NCBI RefSeq assembly: GCF_002836975.1
Contig: NZ_NIJK01000047.1
Coordinates: 1 to 64,000 of the forward strand
DNA length: 64,000 nt
DNA from: Shewanella indica
GTDB taxonomy: Bacteria; Pseudomonadota; Gammaproteobacteria; Enterobacterales; Shewanellaceae
Reading direction: 5' to 3'
Shown here: positions 29,001-36,585 of the stretch, piece after piece
Numbering within the stretch: the first letter of the stretch is position 1
Layout: each line of letters opens with the position of its first letter
Made by a program: the position numbers and the translations under genes
The notes under the pieces: generated by a model
Database searches by the model: none
The model's input: only the letters and a program-made list of their open reading frames with translations
What the model was told of the DNA's origin: nothing

Positions 29001-29689
29001 TAGAGTACATCCAGGGTTTGCGGCGCCATCGAGGAGATCCCGAACACGAACAACCTGGGCGGCAGGCCTTCCAAGGCATGATCGCTGCCGCCTGTCAGCG
29101 TTTCGATCAGCGCCTGGTGCAGATTGGCCCTGTGGTAATGGCTCTGTTGCAACTCCTGATTGTTGTAACGTACCAACTCGCGCCAAAGTTCGGGTTGCCA
29201 GGCGTGCTGCGGCGCTATCTCCAGCGGGGATTCATTTTGCTCCCAGCCGAGGATCCATTCCGGACGGTATACCAGATATTGATCGAAAATATCGGCGATA
29301 CGGCCGCTGAGTTGAAACAGTTTGAGCTCAACATCGTCGCCCAGATAATGTCTGAGCGGTGCAAAATTGTCTCTATCCAGAAGGGAGGGCAACAGCGCCA
29401 TCAGTTTCCAGGTCATCGCCGCCTTGGTAAAGGGGTTTTCCTTGGGCACGTCATCGAGCAGCAGATAACAGAGCTGCCAGATAAAGCTGGACGGCAGCGG
29501 AAACTCCTGCGCCGCCGCCACACCATTGTGACGCGCCAGCTCCAGGCGGAGCCAGGTGGACATGCCGGGGCTTTGCACCAGAATTTGCTCACAGCTCAGC
29601 GGCGACATGCCGGGCACGCCATCGCGAAGCCGGTCTGCCAGCGTGGCCGACAGCAATTCCATCTTGTTGGACTGGATAAGAGTAAACAT
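26060..29689 (-). CDS. recC: RecBCD gamma subunit RecC
   Basis: RecC splits the DNA strands and recognises Chi sites; it resembles an inactivated helicase-nuclease. The 1209-residue protein opens MFTLIQSNKMELLSATLADRL and has the RecC signature regions (VQSPGMSTWLRLELA, CLLGMNDGVYPR). Near the C-terminus (about residues 1138-1152) three copies of a Leu-Ser-Glu-Asp/Asn-Glu unit are coded by 15-bp tandem repeats. It is the first of recCBD and lies 51 bp after the transglutaminase gene, so one transcript may cover both groups. Confidence 0.95.
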   Translation of the reverse strand: MFTLIQSNKMELLSATLADRLRDGVPGMSPLSCEQILVQSPGMSTWLRLELARHNGVAAAQEFPLPSSFIWQLCYLLLDDVPKENPFTKAAMTWKLMALLPSLLDRDNFAPLRHYLGDDVELKLFQLSGRIADIFDQYLVYRPEWILGWEQNESPLEIAPQHAWQPELWRELVRYNNQELQQSHYHRANLHQALIETLTGGSDHALEGLPPRLFVFGISSMAPQTLDVLYALASRIEVVMLSLSPCRHYWGDIIEPRARARMALAFEGKKQLPELWEDKLEVGNPILANNGRLGRELLDMVLELPPERLELEELFHPGNTNTLLGGIQNDILEMETLGEPLGPDVSKYLNIARRRPLAANDDSITLRSCHSPLREVETLHDHLLHRLRSDPSLAAKDIMVMLPDVAAYAPYIDAVFSAKSGDHFIPYAIADRGAAQESPLIAGFLNLLALDKSRFGLTDIISILEVPAVLARFGIAQEELEQLKGWLKAAGIRWGRDSHNREELGLPGFDKHSWAFGIRRMLLGYALGDDAELYQGDLPLAGIEGQSAQALGKLLNFIEALDDFREELKQQTPPEERVAQLNALLDAFYLAQEDDAREEINDIRQAIDRFAEELRLSGFSGVLPLTVVWQWFNSTLSESRVGQRYLAGSVNFCTLMPMRSIPFRQVCLLGMNDGVYPRVQHPVGFDLTAHEKPRRGDRSRRLDDRYLFLEALLSARDQLYISYIGHSERDNSERIPSMLVSELLEYIQLCYRPEEAQFTPPAVPTDADEIAALGDLAADALMQHLIIQQPLQPFDARLYSNSELPGSFATQWCPREMFAAQSPAPFIEHQLGEETGLKEPELELSALIRFFRNPAQYFCQRVLQLDLRLDIDSQDNDEPFELSALQRYQLQLLMMQDALEDEHGELDETLLDKLKAEGLLPIAPFDDLLLDQYRRDIAPAVERTRFLRAELPKPDAVEIALKLEVNGREMLLCGRIEDCYPKGLVNLRPGTTKPKDLLSLYIRHLCLNASGIHRHSYLLDAGHFHAMAPLKAESAKALLGQLAALFELGQHRPLPFMAQTSLAYFSAEVEDGLSVDTEHQLRLVEAESAWLDDAGFGDGQDPHNARLFRFPEDFGLTLDDSAYAGTTTDFGRKACEPKLSEDELSENELSEDEFTLSNMSAGLPGGWQLRLQQSLSFPALAEGILAPLISLYHKDKLAALADFTQMGQE
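26231..26275. repeat. In-frame 15-bp tandem repeat in recC
   Basis: Units CTCATCTTCACTCAA (26231-26245), CTCATTTTCACTCAA (26246-26260) and CTCATCTTCACTTAA (26261-26275) encode Leu-Ser-Glu-Asp/Asn-Glu three times. The copies differ by one or two bases, so the expansion is fairly recent. Confidence 0.92.
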
Positions 29690-29740
29690 AGGCAGCAGGG
29701 TTACCTGGCTTTGGGCCGTTTATTGCTTTGGTGCTCTATT

Positions 29741-31804
29741 CTAGGTGCTTGATTTATCGGGTTGCAAATCTTGTTTCAGCAGTTTGAACCACAAAGCGCG
29801 GGACTGACGGATAAAGCGGCGTTTAAGTCTCGCCGACTCCTTGGAAGCGCCTTGATACTTGAGCTGAATATAGAGTGAGGTCCAGCTCTCGATCTCCTCT
29901 GTCAGCGCCGGCCAGCGTGCGGCCAGCGCCGCGGCGTAATCCATAGGCCCCAGAGAGGCTGGCCTTGGCAGCCCGAGCCTGGCAGCCTGGCGGCATACCT
30001 TGAGATAGTGACGGTTGATGCTGTCCGGGCCTCTTTTAAGCCGCAGCAGGCCAGTAGTGAACAAAATGACGATAAAGGTGAGAGCCATTACCGCGAGTAC
30101 CAAGGTTGCCAGACGGCCGATACTCACTTCTCCCAGCAGTTTGGAGAGCACTTCTTGCTGGCGCTCGTTGTCAAAACCCAGCACCCAGACGCTCCAGTAG
30201 TAATCCAGGCTGGCGAGCCTGAGTCTCAGGCTGTTGTACCAGTTGCTGGCCCGCACCCCGGCAAAAGAACGGTCGGAAAGGTAGCTTTCTTCCGGGCTGA
30301 ACAGGGAGTCGAAACCCTGCTCAATTCGTTCGGGCGCTATCATGGCGGTGGGGTCGTAACGTACCCAGCCTTTGCCTTCGAGATAGACCTCACTCCAGGC
30401 GTGGGCCATATATTGATACACGCTGAGGTAACCGGCCTGCGGGTTGTATTCGCCGCCCTGATAACCGGTGACAATGCGGGCGGGCAAGCCGGTGGCTCTG
30501 GCCATGAAGGTGAATGCCGAGGCGTAGTGAACGCAGAAACCGGCGCGATTTTCAAACAAAAAGTCGTCCAGTTGCTGCGGCCCCACCGGCGGGGGTGTCA
30601 GGGTGTAGAAAAAGGGCTGACTGTTGAAATACTGCATCATGGCCGTCAAGCGCTGCTCGGTTTGCGGGTAACGGCGGGCAAAATCGGCGGCAAGTTTGCG
30701 GCTGCGGGGGTTGATTTCATCGGGGAGATTCAGGTTGAGCTGCCGCAGTGGCGCTCTCAAGCGGTTATCCAGGGGGGCATCCGGATAGCTCATCACCCGG
30801 TATTGCAACCTTTGTTCTACCGGCCTTATGGCATAGAGGCGAAAGTCCGGCAGATTCACCAGGCGCGGATCCATGCTGTAGGCGAGATCCAAGCCGAACA
30901 GCCAATGCTGGCCGCTCGGCTCGGCTATGATGCTGTAATCGATAAAAGGCCCTTTGGGGACGCCGGGTTCGGGGCGGCGATTTATGATAAAGCTGTCTTG
31001 CTGCAGCGCCTTTATCCCCCGCGACTGCTGCCAGCGTTTGCCGTCATATTCCTCCAATACCAGTGCGCGCCAATACCTGTCTTCGGGAGCCGGTATCTGG
31101 CCCTTGAAACTGGCGCGAAATGCCAGCTCGTTGGACTTGGTCAGGCGCGAGATATCTCCAAAGCTAAGTTCATCGGACAGCCCTGTGGTACTGCTTTTCA
31201 TCTGCGGCACCATCCAAAGCGGACTGAAACGCGGCAGCACCACAAAAAGCAGCAGCGCCAGCGGCAGACTCTGTGCCAGCAGCACCAGGGTTAGCTTGAT
31301 CTGGCGATTGAACGAGGCCTGTTCGTGGTAGAGGCTTGCCAACACGCAGGTGTTGAGCGCCGCCACCAGCGAGAGTTGCAGGGCGTTGAGCATCTGCTGA
31401 TGGTCGATAAAGGTGAGGGCGATAAGAAAGTAGCCCACTAGTACCACGGCTTTGACATCGCGGCGACTGCGCATTTCGATATATTTAAGGGAATAGCCGA
31501 GGATCAATAAGTTGACCAAGGCATTGAGCAGGCCAAGTTCGCGACTCACCAGCGCCAGCGTCAGCGCCGCAGCAATGGCCAGCACAGTCACCAGCACTCT
31601 GGGGGGCCTGGCGACCTTGCCAAGATAGATCCCCAAGCGCCAGACAAAACAGATGGCGCAGATCCCCAGGGTTCCCAAGGTGATTTTGCCTGCAAGCGGC
31701 GCCAGCACTGCCAGATTGGTGAACAGCAGCCAAAGCAAGGTGCGGCGGGCGATGATCTCCTCCGAGGACTCCTTGAGCGCGGTTTGCAAGCGAGCGGCTT
31801 TCAT
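29741..31804 (-). CDS. TgpA-type membrane transglutaminase-like protein (DUF3488)
   Basis: The 687-residue protein has about six membrane helices in the first 190 residues (the DUF3488 domain). A periplasmic transglutaminase-like cysteine domain follows with the triad Cys424 (RAGFCVHY), His468 (YMAHAWSEVY) and Asp484 (RYDPTA). A last helix lies near residue 565 and a cytoplasmic tail follows. Pseudomonas TgpA is essential and thought to act at the cell wall; the substrate is unknown. The start overlaps the stop of the DUF58 gene (ATGA). The moxR-DUF58-tgpA order is a widespread module, so the three products probably work together at the envelope. Confidence 0.9.
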   Translation of the reverse strand: MKAARLQTALKESSEEIIARRTLLWLLFTNLAVLAPLAGKITLGTLGICAICFVWRLGIYLGKVARPPRVLVTVLAIAAALTLALVSRELGLLNALVNLLILGYSLKYIEMRSRRDVKAVVLVGYFLIALTFIDHQQMLNALQLSLVAALNTCVLASLYHEQASFNRQIKLTLVLLAQSLPLALLLFVVLPRFSPLWMVPQMKSSTTGLSDELSFGDISRLTKSNELAFRASFKGQIPAPEDRYWRALVLEEYDGKRWQQSRGIKALQQDSFIINRRPEPGVPKGPFIDYSIIAEPSGQHWLFGLDLAYSMDPRLVNLPDFRLYAIRPVEQRLQYRVMSYPDAPLDNRLRAPLRQLNLNLPDEINPRSRKLAADFARRYPQTEQRLTAMMQYFNSQPFFYTLTPPPVGPQQLDDFLFENRAGFCVHYASAFTFMARATGLPARIVTGYQGGEYNPQAGYLSVYQYMAHAWSEVYLEGKGWVRYDPTAMIAPERIEQGFDSLFSPEESYLSDRSFAGVRASNWYNSLRLRLASLDYYWSVWVLGFDNERQQEVLSKLLGEVSIGRLATLVLAVMALTFIVILFTTGLLRLKRGPDSINRHYLKVCRQAARLGLPRPASLGPMDYAAALAARWPALTEEIESWTSLYIQLKYQGASKESARLKRRFIRQSRALWFKLLKQDLQPDKSST

Positions 31805-32781
31805 CGGCCGGTACCTTCAGCCTTGGCCGGATAGAGTGCCAGGGCTTTGAGGCACTCCTGACGCTGAGCTTCGCCTTGAGAAGGCGCTATGGTTCTGCCC
31901 GCTAACTTAAGCCCCCAGGTTTGGCCGGAATGGGCCAATTGATTGACCTGATAGCTCAGCTCACCCAGGCGCTGTTCCAACTCATCGCCGGTTAATTTGC
32001 TATCAAGCTCCAGCCACAAAGGCGGCCCCTGAGGCTCGGCAAACTCCTTGCTGAGCATGCCTCGGCCCTGAGCCCACTGTTTCCAGGCCACCTGTTTGAG
32101 CGATTCGCCTGGGACATAGCTTTTAAGCCCGGCGTATTCATCGACGCCGCTGAGCCACTCGCCACTGTCTTGGGATCCGGGGGCGTGTTCACTGCGCCCC
32201 AGTTTAGGCGTGCTGACCACGGGCGTTGGAAACACCCATTGACGGGTGTCGAGATCCAGATGAGACCAGGCACGGCAGAGCCCCAGAGGGTAGCATGACT
32301 CCACCTTGAGCCTACCTGGATGCCATAGGCCCCTGGGCCTTGGCTGCATGGGCACCAGAGCCGTCTGCTCCTGGTTATCGACACGGGAGACAAAGACTTG
32401 CCGCTCTCCCGGGTAGCTGAAACCGAGCCGAAACAGGCTTCTGTCGGCGCTGACGGTCACAGGGAAGGAGAGACTGTCGCCGGCGTAGGCTTGGGGAGGC
32501 TTACGGGCACTGAGTCTCAGTCCCGCTAAGTTGCGGTAACTGTGAATGATGCAGGTGTGAAACACGCTGGCCAATACTATGGCCAGGCCTATCACCAGGT
32601 TGTTTTGATAGTTGGTGCCGAACAGAAACAGCAGTAGCACCAGCGCCAGCCAGATAACGCCGAAGCCGCTGGGAAGAATAAAGATGCTTCTGTGACTCAA
32701 ACGTTGCTCTTTGGCGGCGGGAATACGCCGTGACAACCAGCGGTTGAGCCGGGCAGAGAACAGGGCGGTCACAGAGGCCAT
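31801..32781 (-). CDS. DUF58 domain protein
   Basis: The 326-residue product has two N-terminal membrane helices (about residues 33-75, IWLALVLLLFLFG and LVIGLAIVLASVF). A beta-rich region follows, then the DUF58 core (GSQDSGEWLSGVDEYAGLKSY, then VAWKQWAQGRGMLSKEF). This is a von Willebrand A-like fold commonly coded beside MoxR ATPases. I chose the ATG at 32781 rather than an opening 90 codons upstream, which would run deep into moxR in another frame. Function in the module is unproven; it may be the target that MoxR remodels. Confidence 0.85.
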   Translation of the reverse strand: MASVTALFSARLNRWLSRRIPAAKEQRLSHRSIFILPSGFGVIWLALVLLLFLFGTNYQNNLVIGLAIVLASVFHTCIIHSYRNLAGLRLSARKPPQAYAGDSLSFPVTVSADRSLFRLGFSYPGERQVFVSRVDNQEQTALVPMQPRPRGLWHPGRLKVESCYPLGLCRAWSHLDLDTRQWVFPTPVVSTPKLGRSEHAPGSQDSGEWLSGVDEYAGLKSYVPGESLKQVAWKQWAQGRGMLSKEFAEPQGPPLWLELDSKLTGDELEQRLGELSYQVNQLAHSGQTWGLKLAGRTIAPSQGEAQRQECLKALALYPAKAEGTGR

Positions 32782-32788
32782 CTCGCCG

Positions 32789-33691
32789 TCACCGAATGGG
32801 ATTGATGGTGCCGAGTAACCTGGTCGATAACTGCTCGCCCTGAAGTTGGCTCGAATGTCGCAGGCGGTGCTCGGCAACGGCGCCAAACACAGCTTGCACA
32901 TCTTCGGGCACCAGATATTGACGCCCCTGGATACAGGCCCAGGCTTTGGCTGCCGCCAGCAGCGCCTTGGTGGCTCTGGGGGAAAGGCCATAGCCTTCGT
33001 TTTGGCTGCGGGAAGCTTCCACCAGTGCCAGAATATAGTTAAGCAGGGCATCGGAAGCCGCCACCTGTTCGCACTCCTGCTGCAGTTGATCCAGCTCGAG
33101 CGCGCTCAAACACTGGGGCAGGGGTTGGTTGCGTTCCTGTCCTTTGAGCATGGCCAACTCGGCATCCTGGCTGGGATAACCAATGGAGAGGCGCATCATA
33201 AAGCGGTCCAGCTGGGATTCCGGCAGTGGAAAGGTGCCTGATTGATCGGTGGGGTTCTGGGTGGCGACCACGAAAAAAGGATGCGGCAGTCTGTGGGTTA
33301 TACCATCGATTGTGATCTGTCGCTCTGCCATCGCCTCGAGTAAGGCACTCTGGGTTTTGGGGCTGGCACGGTTGATTTCGTCGGCCAGCACCATCTGTTT
33401 GAAGATAGGGCCAGGGTGGAATACAAACTCAGATTGCTGCTTATCAAAGATGGAAACCCCGAGAATATCCGCCGGCAGCATGTCGCTGGTAAACTGTACC
33501 CGCTGATAACTCAGGCCTAAGGTTTGCGCCAGTGCATGGGACAAACTGGTTTTGCCCATACCCGGTAGATCTTCAATCAGCAGGTGGCCGCGAGCCAGAA
33601 TGCAGGCCAGCGCCAGCCGTATTACCCTGGGCTTGCCTATCAAAACTTGCTCGAGTTGCTGCAGTACCTGGATTATCTGGCTCCTGGACAC
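32789..33691 (-). CDS. MoxR-family AAA+ ATPase
   Basis: The 300-residue AAA+ ATPase has Walker A GMGKTS (residues 44-49), Walker B (MVLADEINRASPKTQ), sensor 1 (VATQNPTDQSGTFPLPE) and sensor 2 (LSPRATKALLAAAKAWA). MoxR proteins act as chaperones for maturation of metal- or envelope-associated partners, usually with a VWA-domain protein. It is followed after seven bases by the DUF58 gene. The start is an ATG or GTG near 33691 with AAGGAAG upstream; it lies 14 bp after the EAL gene. Confidence 0.92.
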   Translation of the reverse strand: MSRSQIIQVLQQLEQVLIGKPRVIRLALACILARGHLLIEDLPGMGKTSLSHALAQTLGLSYQRVQFTSDMLPADILGVSIFDKQQSEFVFHPGPIFKQMVLADEINRASPKTQSALLEAMAERQITIDGITHRLPHPFFVVATQNPTDQSGTFPLPESQLDRFMMRLSIGYPSQDAELAMLKGQERNQPLPQCLSALELDQLQQECEQVAASDALLNYILALVEASRSQNEGYGLSPRATKALLAAAKAWACIQGRQYLVPEDVQAVFGAVAEHRLRHSSQLQGEQLSTRLLGTINPIR

Positions 33692-33704
33692 ATTGGCTTC
33701 CTTG

Positions 33705-34421
33705 TTAGATGGTCACTGAAATCAGTTCCGGCTCGGTTTGGATGAACTGAGGTCTGAAGTAGAAACCTTGCACCAAATCCACATCCAACGCCAGTGCCTG
33801 AGACAGCTGCTGCTCGGTTTCGATTCCTTCGAGTATAGTTATTTTTTGGCAGGACTTGGCAAAATTAAGCAAGTTTTCCAGAAGCTTAGCCATGAGTGGT
33901 ACCTGGATGGCACTGAGCCAGTGACGGTCGAGCTTGATGCAGTCTACGGCGGTCAGCAGTTGCAGTGATACCATGGCATGGGGTGCGCCGACATCATCAA
34001 GGGCTACGGTAATTCCGCGCCGGTGCAGCTCTTTGAGTAATGTTTGTGCCTTGTCGGCATCGTTGACACAGGTGTTTTCTATCAGCTCCACAGTTAAGCC
34101 TCCGGTTTGCTGCTGATACTTATCCAGCGCTTGCATCATGCATTGACAATTGGCGCTGTCCAGCGCGTGAGGATCCAGGTTGACGTTGAGTCTGGGGGTC
34201 TTGGGCGCTTGACTGAGTTGCAATAGTTTGGCCTGCAACTCTACCGCTGCCAGAGCACGGCTGTCTTTATGCAGCCAGTCGAATACCAGATTAGGTGCCA
34301 AGGAGGCGCCTTGGTGATCGTAAAAGCGGGCCAGGGCTTCATAACCCTGAATGGCCAAAGTTCGGGGACAGACAAGCGGCTGATATTCACAGGCAATGTG
34401 TCGCGGAGGGGAAAGATCCAT
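33705..34421 (-). CDS. Stand-alone EAL domain protein
   Basis: The 238-residue protein is an EAL domain with nothing attached, the fold of c-di-GMP phosphodiesterases. Most catalytic positions remain: EAL (E28, YEALAR), LNVNLDP, VELIEN, LDD, IKLDR, EGIET and QGFYF. However, the loop usually reading DDFGTG is DDVGAP, which affects metal binding and dimerisation in characterised members, so the activity is uncertain. The start is not clear: ATG 34421, ATG 34466 and TTG 34490 are all in frame and none has a good ribosome binding site; TTGACT/TTGACA near 34490-34475 looks more like promoter sequence. It is followed closely by moxR. Confidence 0.75.
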   Translation of the reverse strand: MDLSPPRHIACEYQPLVCPRTLAIQGYEALARFYDHQGASLAPNLVFDWLHKDSRALAAVELQAKLLQLSQAPKTPRLNVNLDPHALDSANCQCMMQALDKYQQQTGGLTVELIENTCVNDADKAQTLLKELHRRGITVALDDVGAPHAMVSLQLLTAVDCIKLDRHWLSAIQVPLMAKLLENLLNFAKSCQKITILEGIETEQQLSQALALDVDLVQGFYFRPQFIQTEPELISVTI

Positions 34422-34591
34422 GCAGTTATCAACGGAGTTAGCTAAATGAATGCTAATTATTCCCATTATGGTGTCAAGATAACAAGTCAATTTACCCCAT
34501 TAAAGCATCGAGCGCTGAAAAATACGTCTAGGAACAAGCTCTTTAATATCAAAGTGTTGGGAATTTGACTCAGTGCCAATTCACCGCCGCC

Positions 34592-36541
34592 TCAATAGCG
34601 GCGGCCCAGTTCTGTTTCACTGAACTGTGGCAGAGCTTGCTGTTGACGCAGCTCATAAATCTGCCGGTAGGTGAATACGGCCTGCACATAGGAGCGGGTT
34701 TCACTGAAGGGGATGGTTTCGATAAAGCTCATCACATCCAGTTTGCCATCGCTCTGCTTCAACCAACGCTTTACCCTGTGGGGGCCAGCATTGTAAGCGG
34801 CAACGGCCAGCACCCGGTTGTTGTCAAACTGTTCCAGCAGCTTGGTGTAGTAGGCGCTACCGAGTGGCACATTGATGGCCGGGTCGTACAGACTGCGACT
34901 GCCGTTGAACGCCAGTTTGAACTCTTTTGCGGTTTGCTTGGCGGTGGCCGGCATCAGCTGCATCAGGCCTCTGGCGCCCACTGACGAAGTCGCATAAGGG
35001 TAGAAGGCGCTTTCGCGGCGGGAAATAGCCCGAATTTCATTGACATTGACCTTGAAGTCTTTGCCTGCCCGGGTAAAGAAAGGGTCTGCTGCATAGGGAA
35101 AGCGCATCTCCATATCATTCCATAGCCGGGCCTGAATACTGGCTTCAACCGCCAGCGCGTCCCAACCTTGCTGCTGAGCGTAGACGCCGTACTGGGCGCG
35201 CATCTGCTTGTTGTGGCGGGCGAGCATTTGGCTCCATTCGATGCGGGCATCGACCAGTTTATCCAGTGCCAGCAGCTCAGATACCCGGGCAAGCGCCTTG
35301 TCATCAGCGAGTCTTGCCTGCATTTGCGCCTGGGGTTGAGTCGGCACATGTGCCAGGTTGGGGGCTAGGCCTAACTCGGCTGCGGCCCAGAAACCATAAA
35401 AATTGCGCTCTTGGCTGAGTGCTTCGAGCATAGCATCGTCCCGGCCATTGACCCTCAGGTGCCAGTAGCGCCAGCGCGCATCGTTGCGGCCTTGATCGCT
35501 AAGTAAGGGGAGAAAACGGCGGATATCGGCATCATTTTGCTCGGCAATCGCCCAGCGCAAACGGCGCTCGGTCAGATCGTCAGCCTTGAGCAGCGGCAGC
35601 ATGGTGTCGATATGATCTCTCAGCCCCTCGTCCTCGACGATAAGCGCTCGCCTGACCAGATAACGGTTTAGTTGCCGCCCCTGGAAGTCGCTGAATCTGC
35701 CGGCCTTTTCATACTTGACGTACAAACGCACCGCCTGACGCAGATCTCTACGGGCCAGGCGCTTTAGTCCGGCAGAAACGATATCACTGTAGATGGGGGC
35801 ATCGCCATCAAACTGATTCATGTGCCTGAGGCGGTTGGGATCTTTATAGACCGCCTGCAGCATTTTGGCCTGATTCTGATGTTGGGTAACTTTGCGTCCC
35901 AGATACTGCAGCAGACCGCTTTGTCCGGCGTCAAAGGCCAGCATCATCCGCGACCAGATCAACTCTTGAGTGCGGTGCCCGGCCTTGCTCCAGGCATTGA
36001 ACAGGGGATCGCACTCCTTGGGACGGGAGCGACCATAGAGCCAGAGTTGACGGGCACCGTCCCAGGCTAGCTGTTTATTCCCTTGGCCAAGCTGGGCCCG
36101 GTAAAAGTAACATTGCAGCTCAGTGGCTCTGGGCAGTTCCGGGGAAATGGCCAGAAAATCCTGCCAGCGTTTGTCGCCGCCGGCTCGCAGCAGATACCTG
36201 TGACGAGCGCTGCCATGCAGGGGCGAATGCTCAAATTTGTCTATTGCCTTTTGTGCCTCTGGGCCTGCAAGCGCCATTATGTCATCCAGTTCGGCGTGAA
36301 AATCCAGATAGATATTGAGCGGGTAATCCTTGAGTTGGGCCCTGAGCTTGCGATACTCGTCAAGTTGGCCTTTATCCAGCGCCTCTCTGGCCTTTAGGTA
36401 ATTTTGGCGTTGTTGTTCCAAAGAGGTAGGCGCCTTGGCCGCATGGCTTATCCCGGGAAACAGTATCCAAGGGGTGGATATTGTCACTGCACTCAAGGCA
36501 ACGCTGCCGGCGAGGGCTATTCGGGTCAAGGCTTTGCGCAT
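34592..36541 (-). CDS. slt: Soluble lytic murein transglycosylase Slt
   Basis: Slt cleaves peptidoglycan glycan strands to 1,6-anhydro products in the periplasm. The 649-residue protein has a signal peptide (residues 1-35, ending GISHAA). A long alpha-helical superhelix (residues about 40-480) follows, then a C-terminal goose-lysozyme-like domain with catalytic Glu510 (SRRESAFYPYA) and GARGLMQLMPATA, AAYNAGPHRVKRWL. Length matches E. coli Slt70 (645). It lies 44 bp after rmuC, with AAGGAG before its start. Confidence 0.95.
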   Translation of the reverse strand: MRKALTRIALAGSVALSAVTISTPWILFPGISHAAKAPTSLEQQRQNYLKAREALDKGQLDEYRKLRAQLKDYPLNIYLDFHAELDDIMALAGPEAQKAIDKFEHSPLHGSARHRYLLRAGGDKRWQDFLAISPELPRATELQCYFYRAQLGQGNKQLAWDGARQLWLYGRSRPKECDPLFNAWSKAGHRTQELIWSRMMLAFDAGQSGLLQYLGRKVTQHQNQAKMLQAVYKDPNRLRHMNQFDGDAPIYSDIVSAGLKRLARRDLRQAVRLYVKYEKAGRFSDFQGRQLNRYLVRRALIVEDEGLRDHIDTMLPLLKADDLTERRLRWAIAEQNDADIRRFLPLLSDQGRNDARWRYWHLRVNGRDDAMLEALSQERNFYGFWAAAELGLAPNLAHVPTQPQAQMQARLADDKALARVSELLALDKLVDARIEWSQMLARHNKQMRAQYGVYAQQQGWDALAVEASIQARLWNDMEMRFPYAADPFFTRAGKDFKVNVNEIRAISRRESAFYPYATSSVGARGLMQLMPATAKQTAKEFKLAFNGSRSLYDPAINVPLGSAYYTKLLEQFDNNRVLAVAAYNAGPHRVKRWLKQSDGKLDVMSFIETIPFSETRSYVQAVFTYRQIYELRQQQALPQFSETELGRRY

Positions 36542-36585
36542 CTAAAACTCCTTGTTGATGGCCTGTTTCACTTGAGAGGCTGAAT

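Noticed and set aside
30008..31294. Long plus-strand open frame antisense to the transglutaminase gene
   Set aside because: 428 codons, but it mirrors a well-conserved membrane-plus-transglutaminase gene and its product has no family features; the high GC third positions of the real gene keep the opposite frame open.
31801..33051. Extended N-terminus for the DUF58 gene
   Set aside because: The extra 90 residues overlap moxR in another frame and have out-of-frame composition (Trp, Cys and Arg rich); the ATG at 32781 gives the normal family start.
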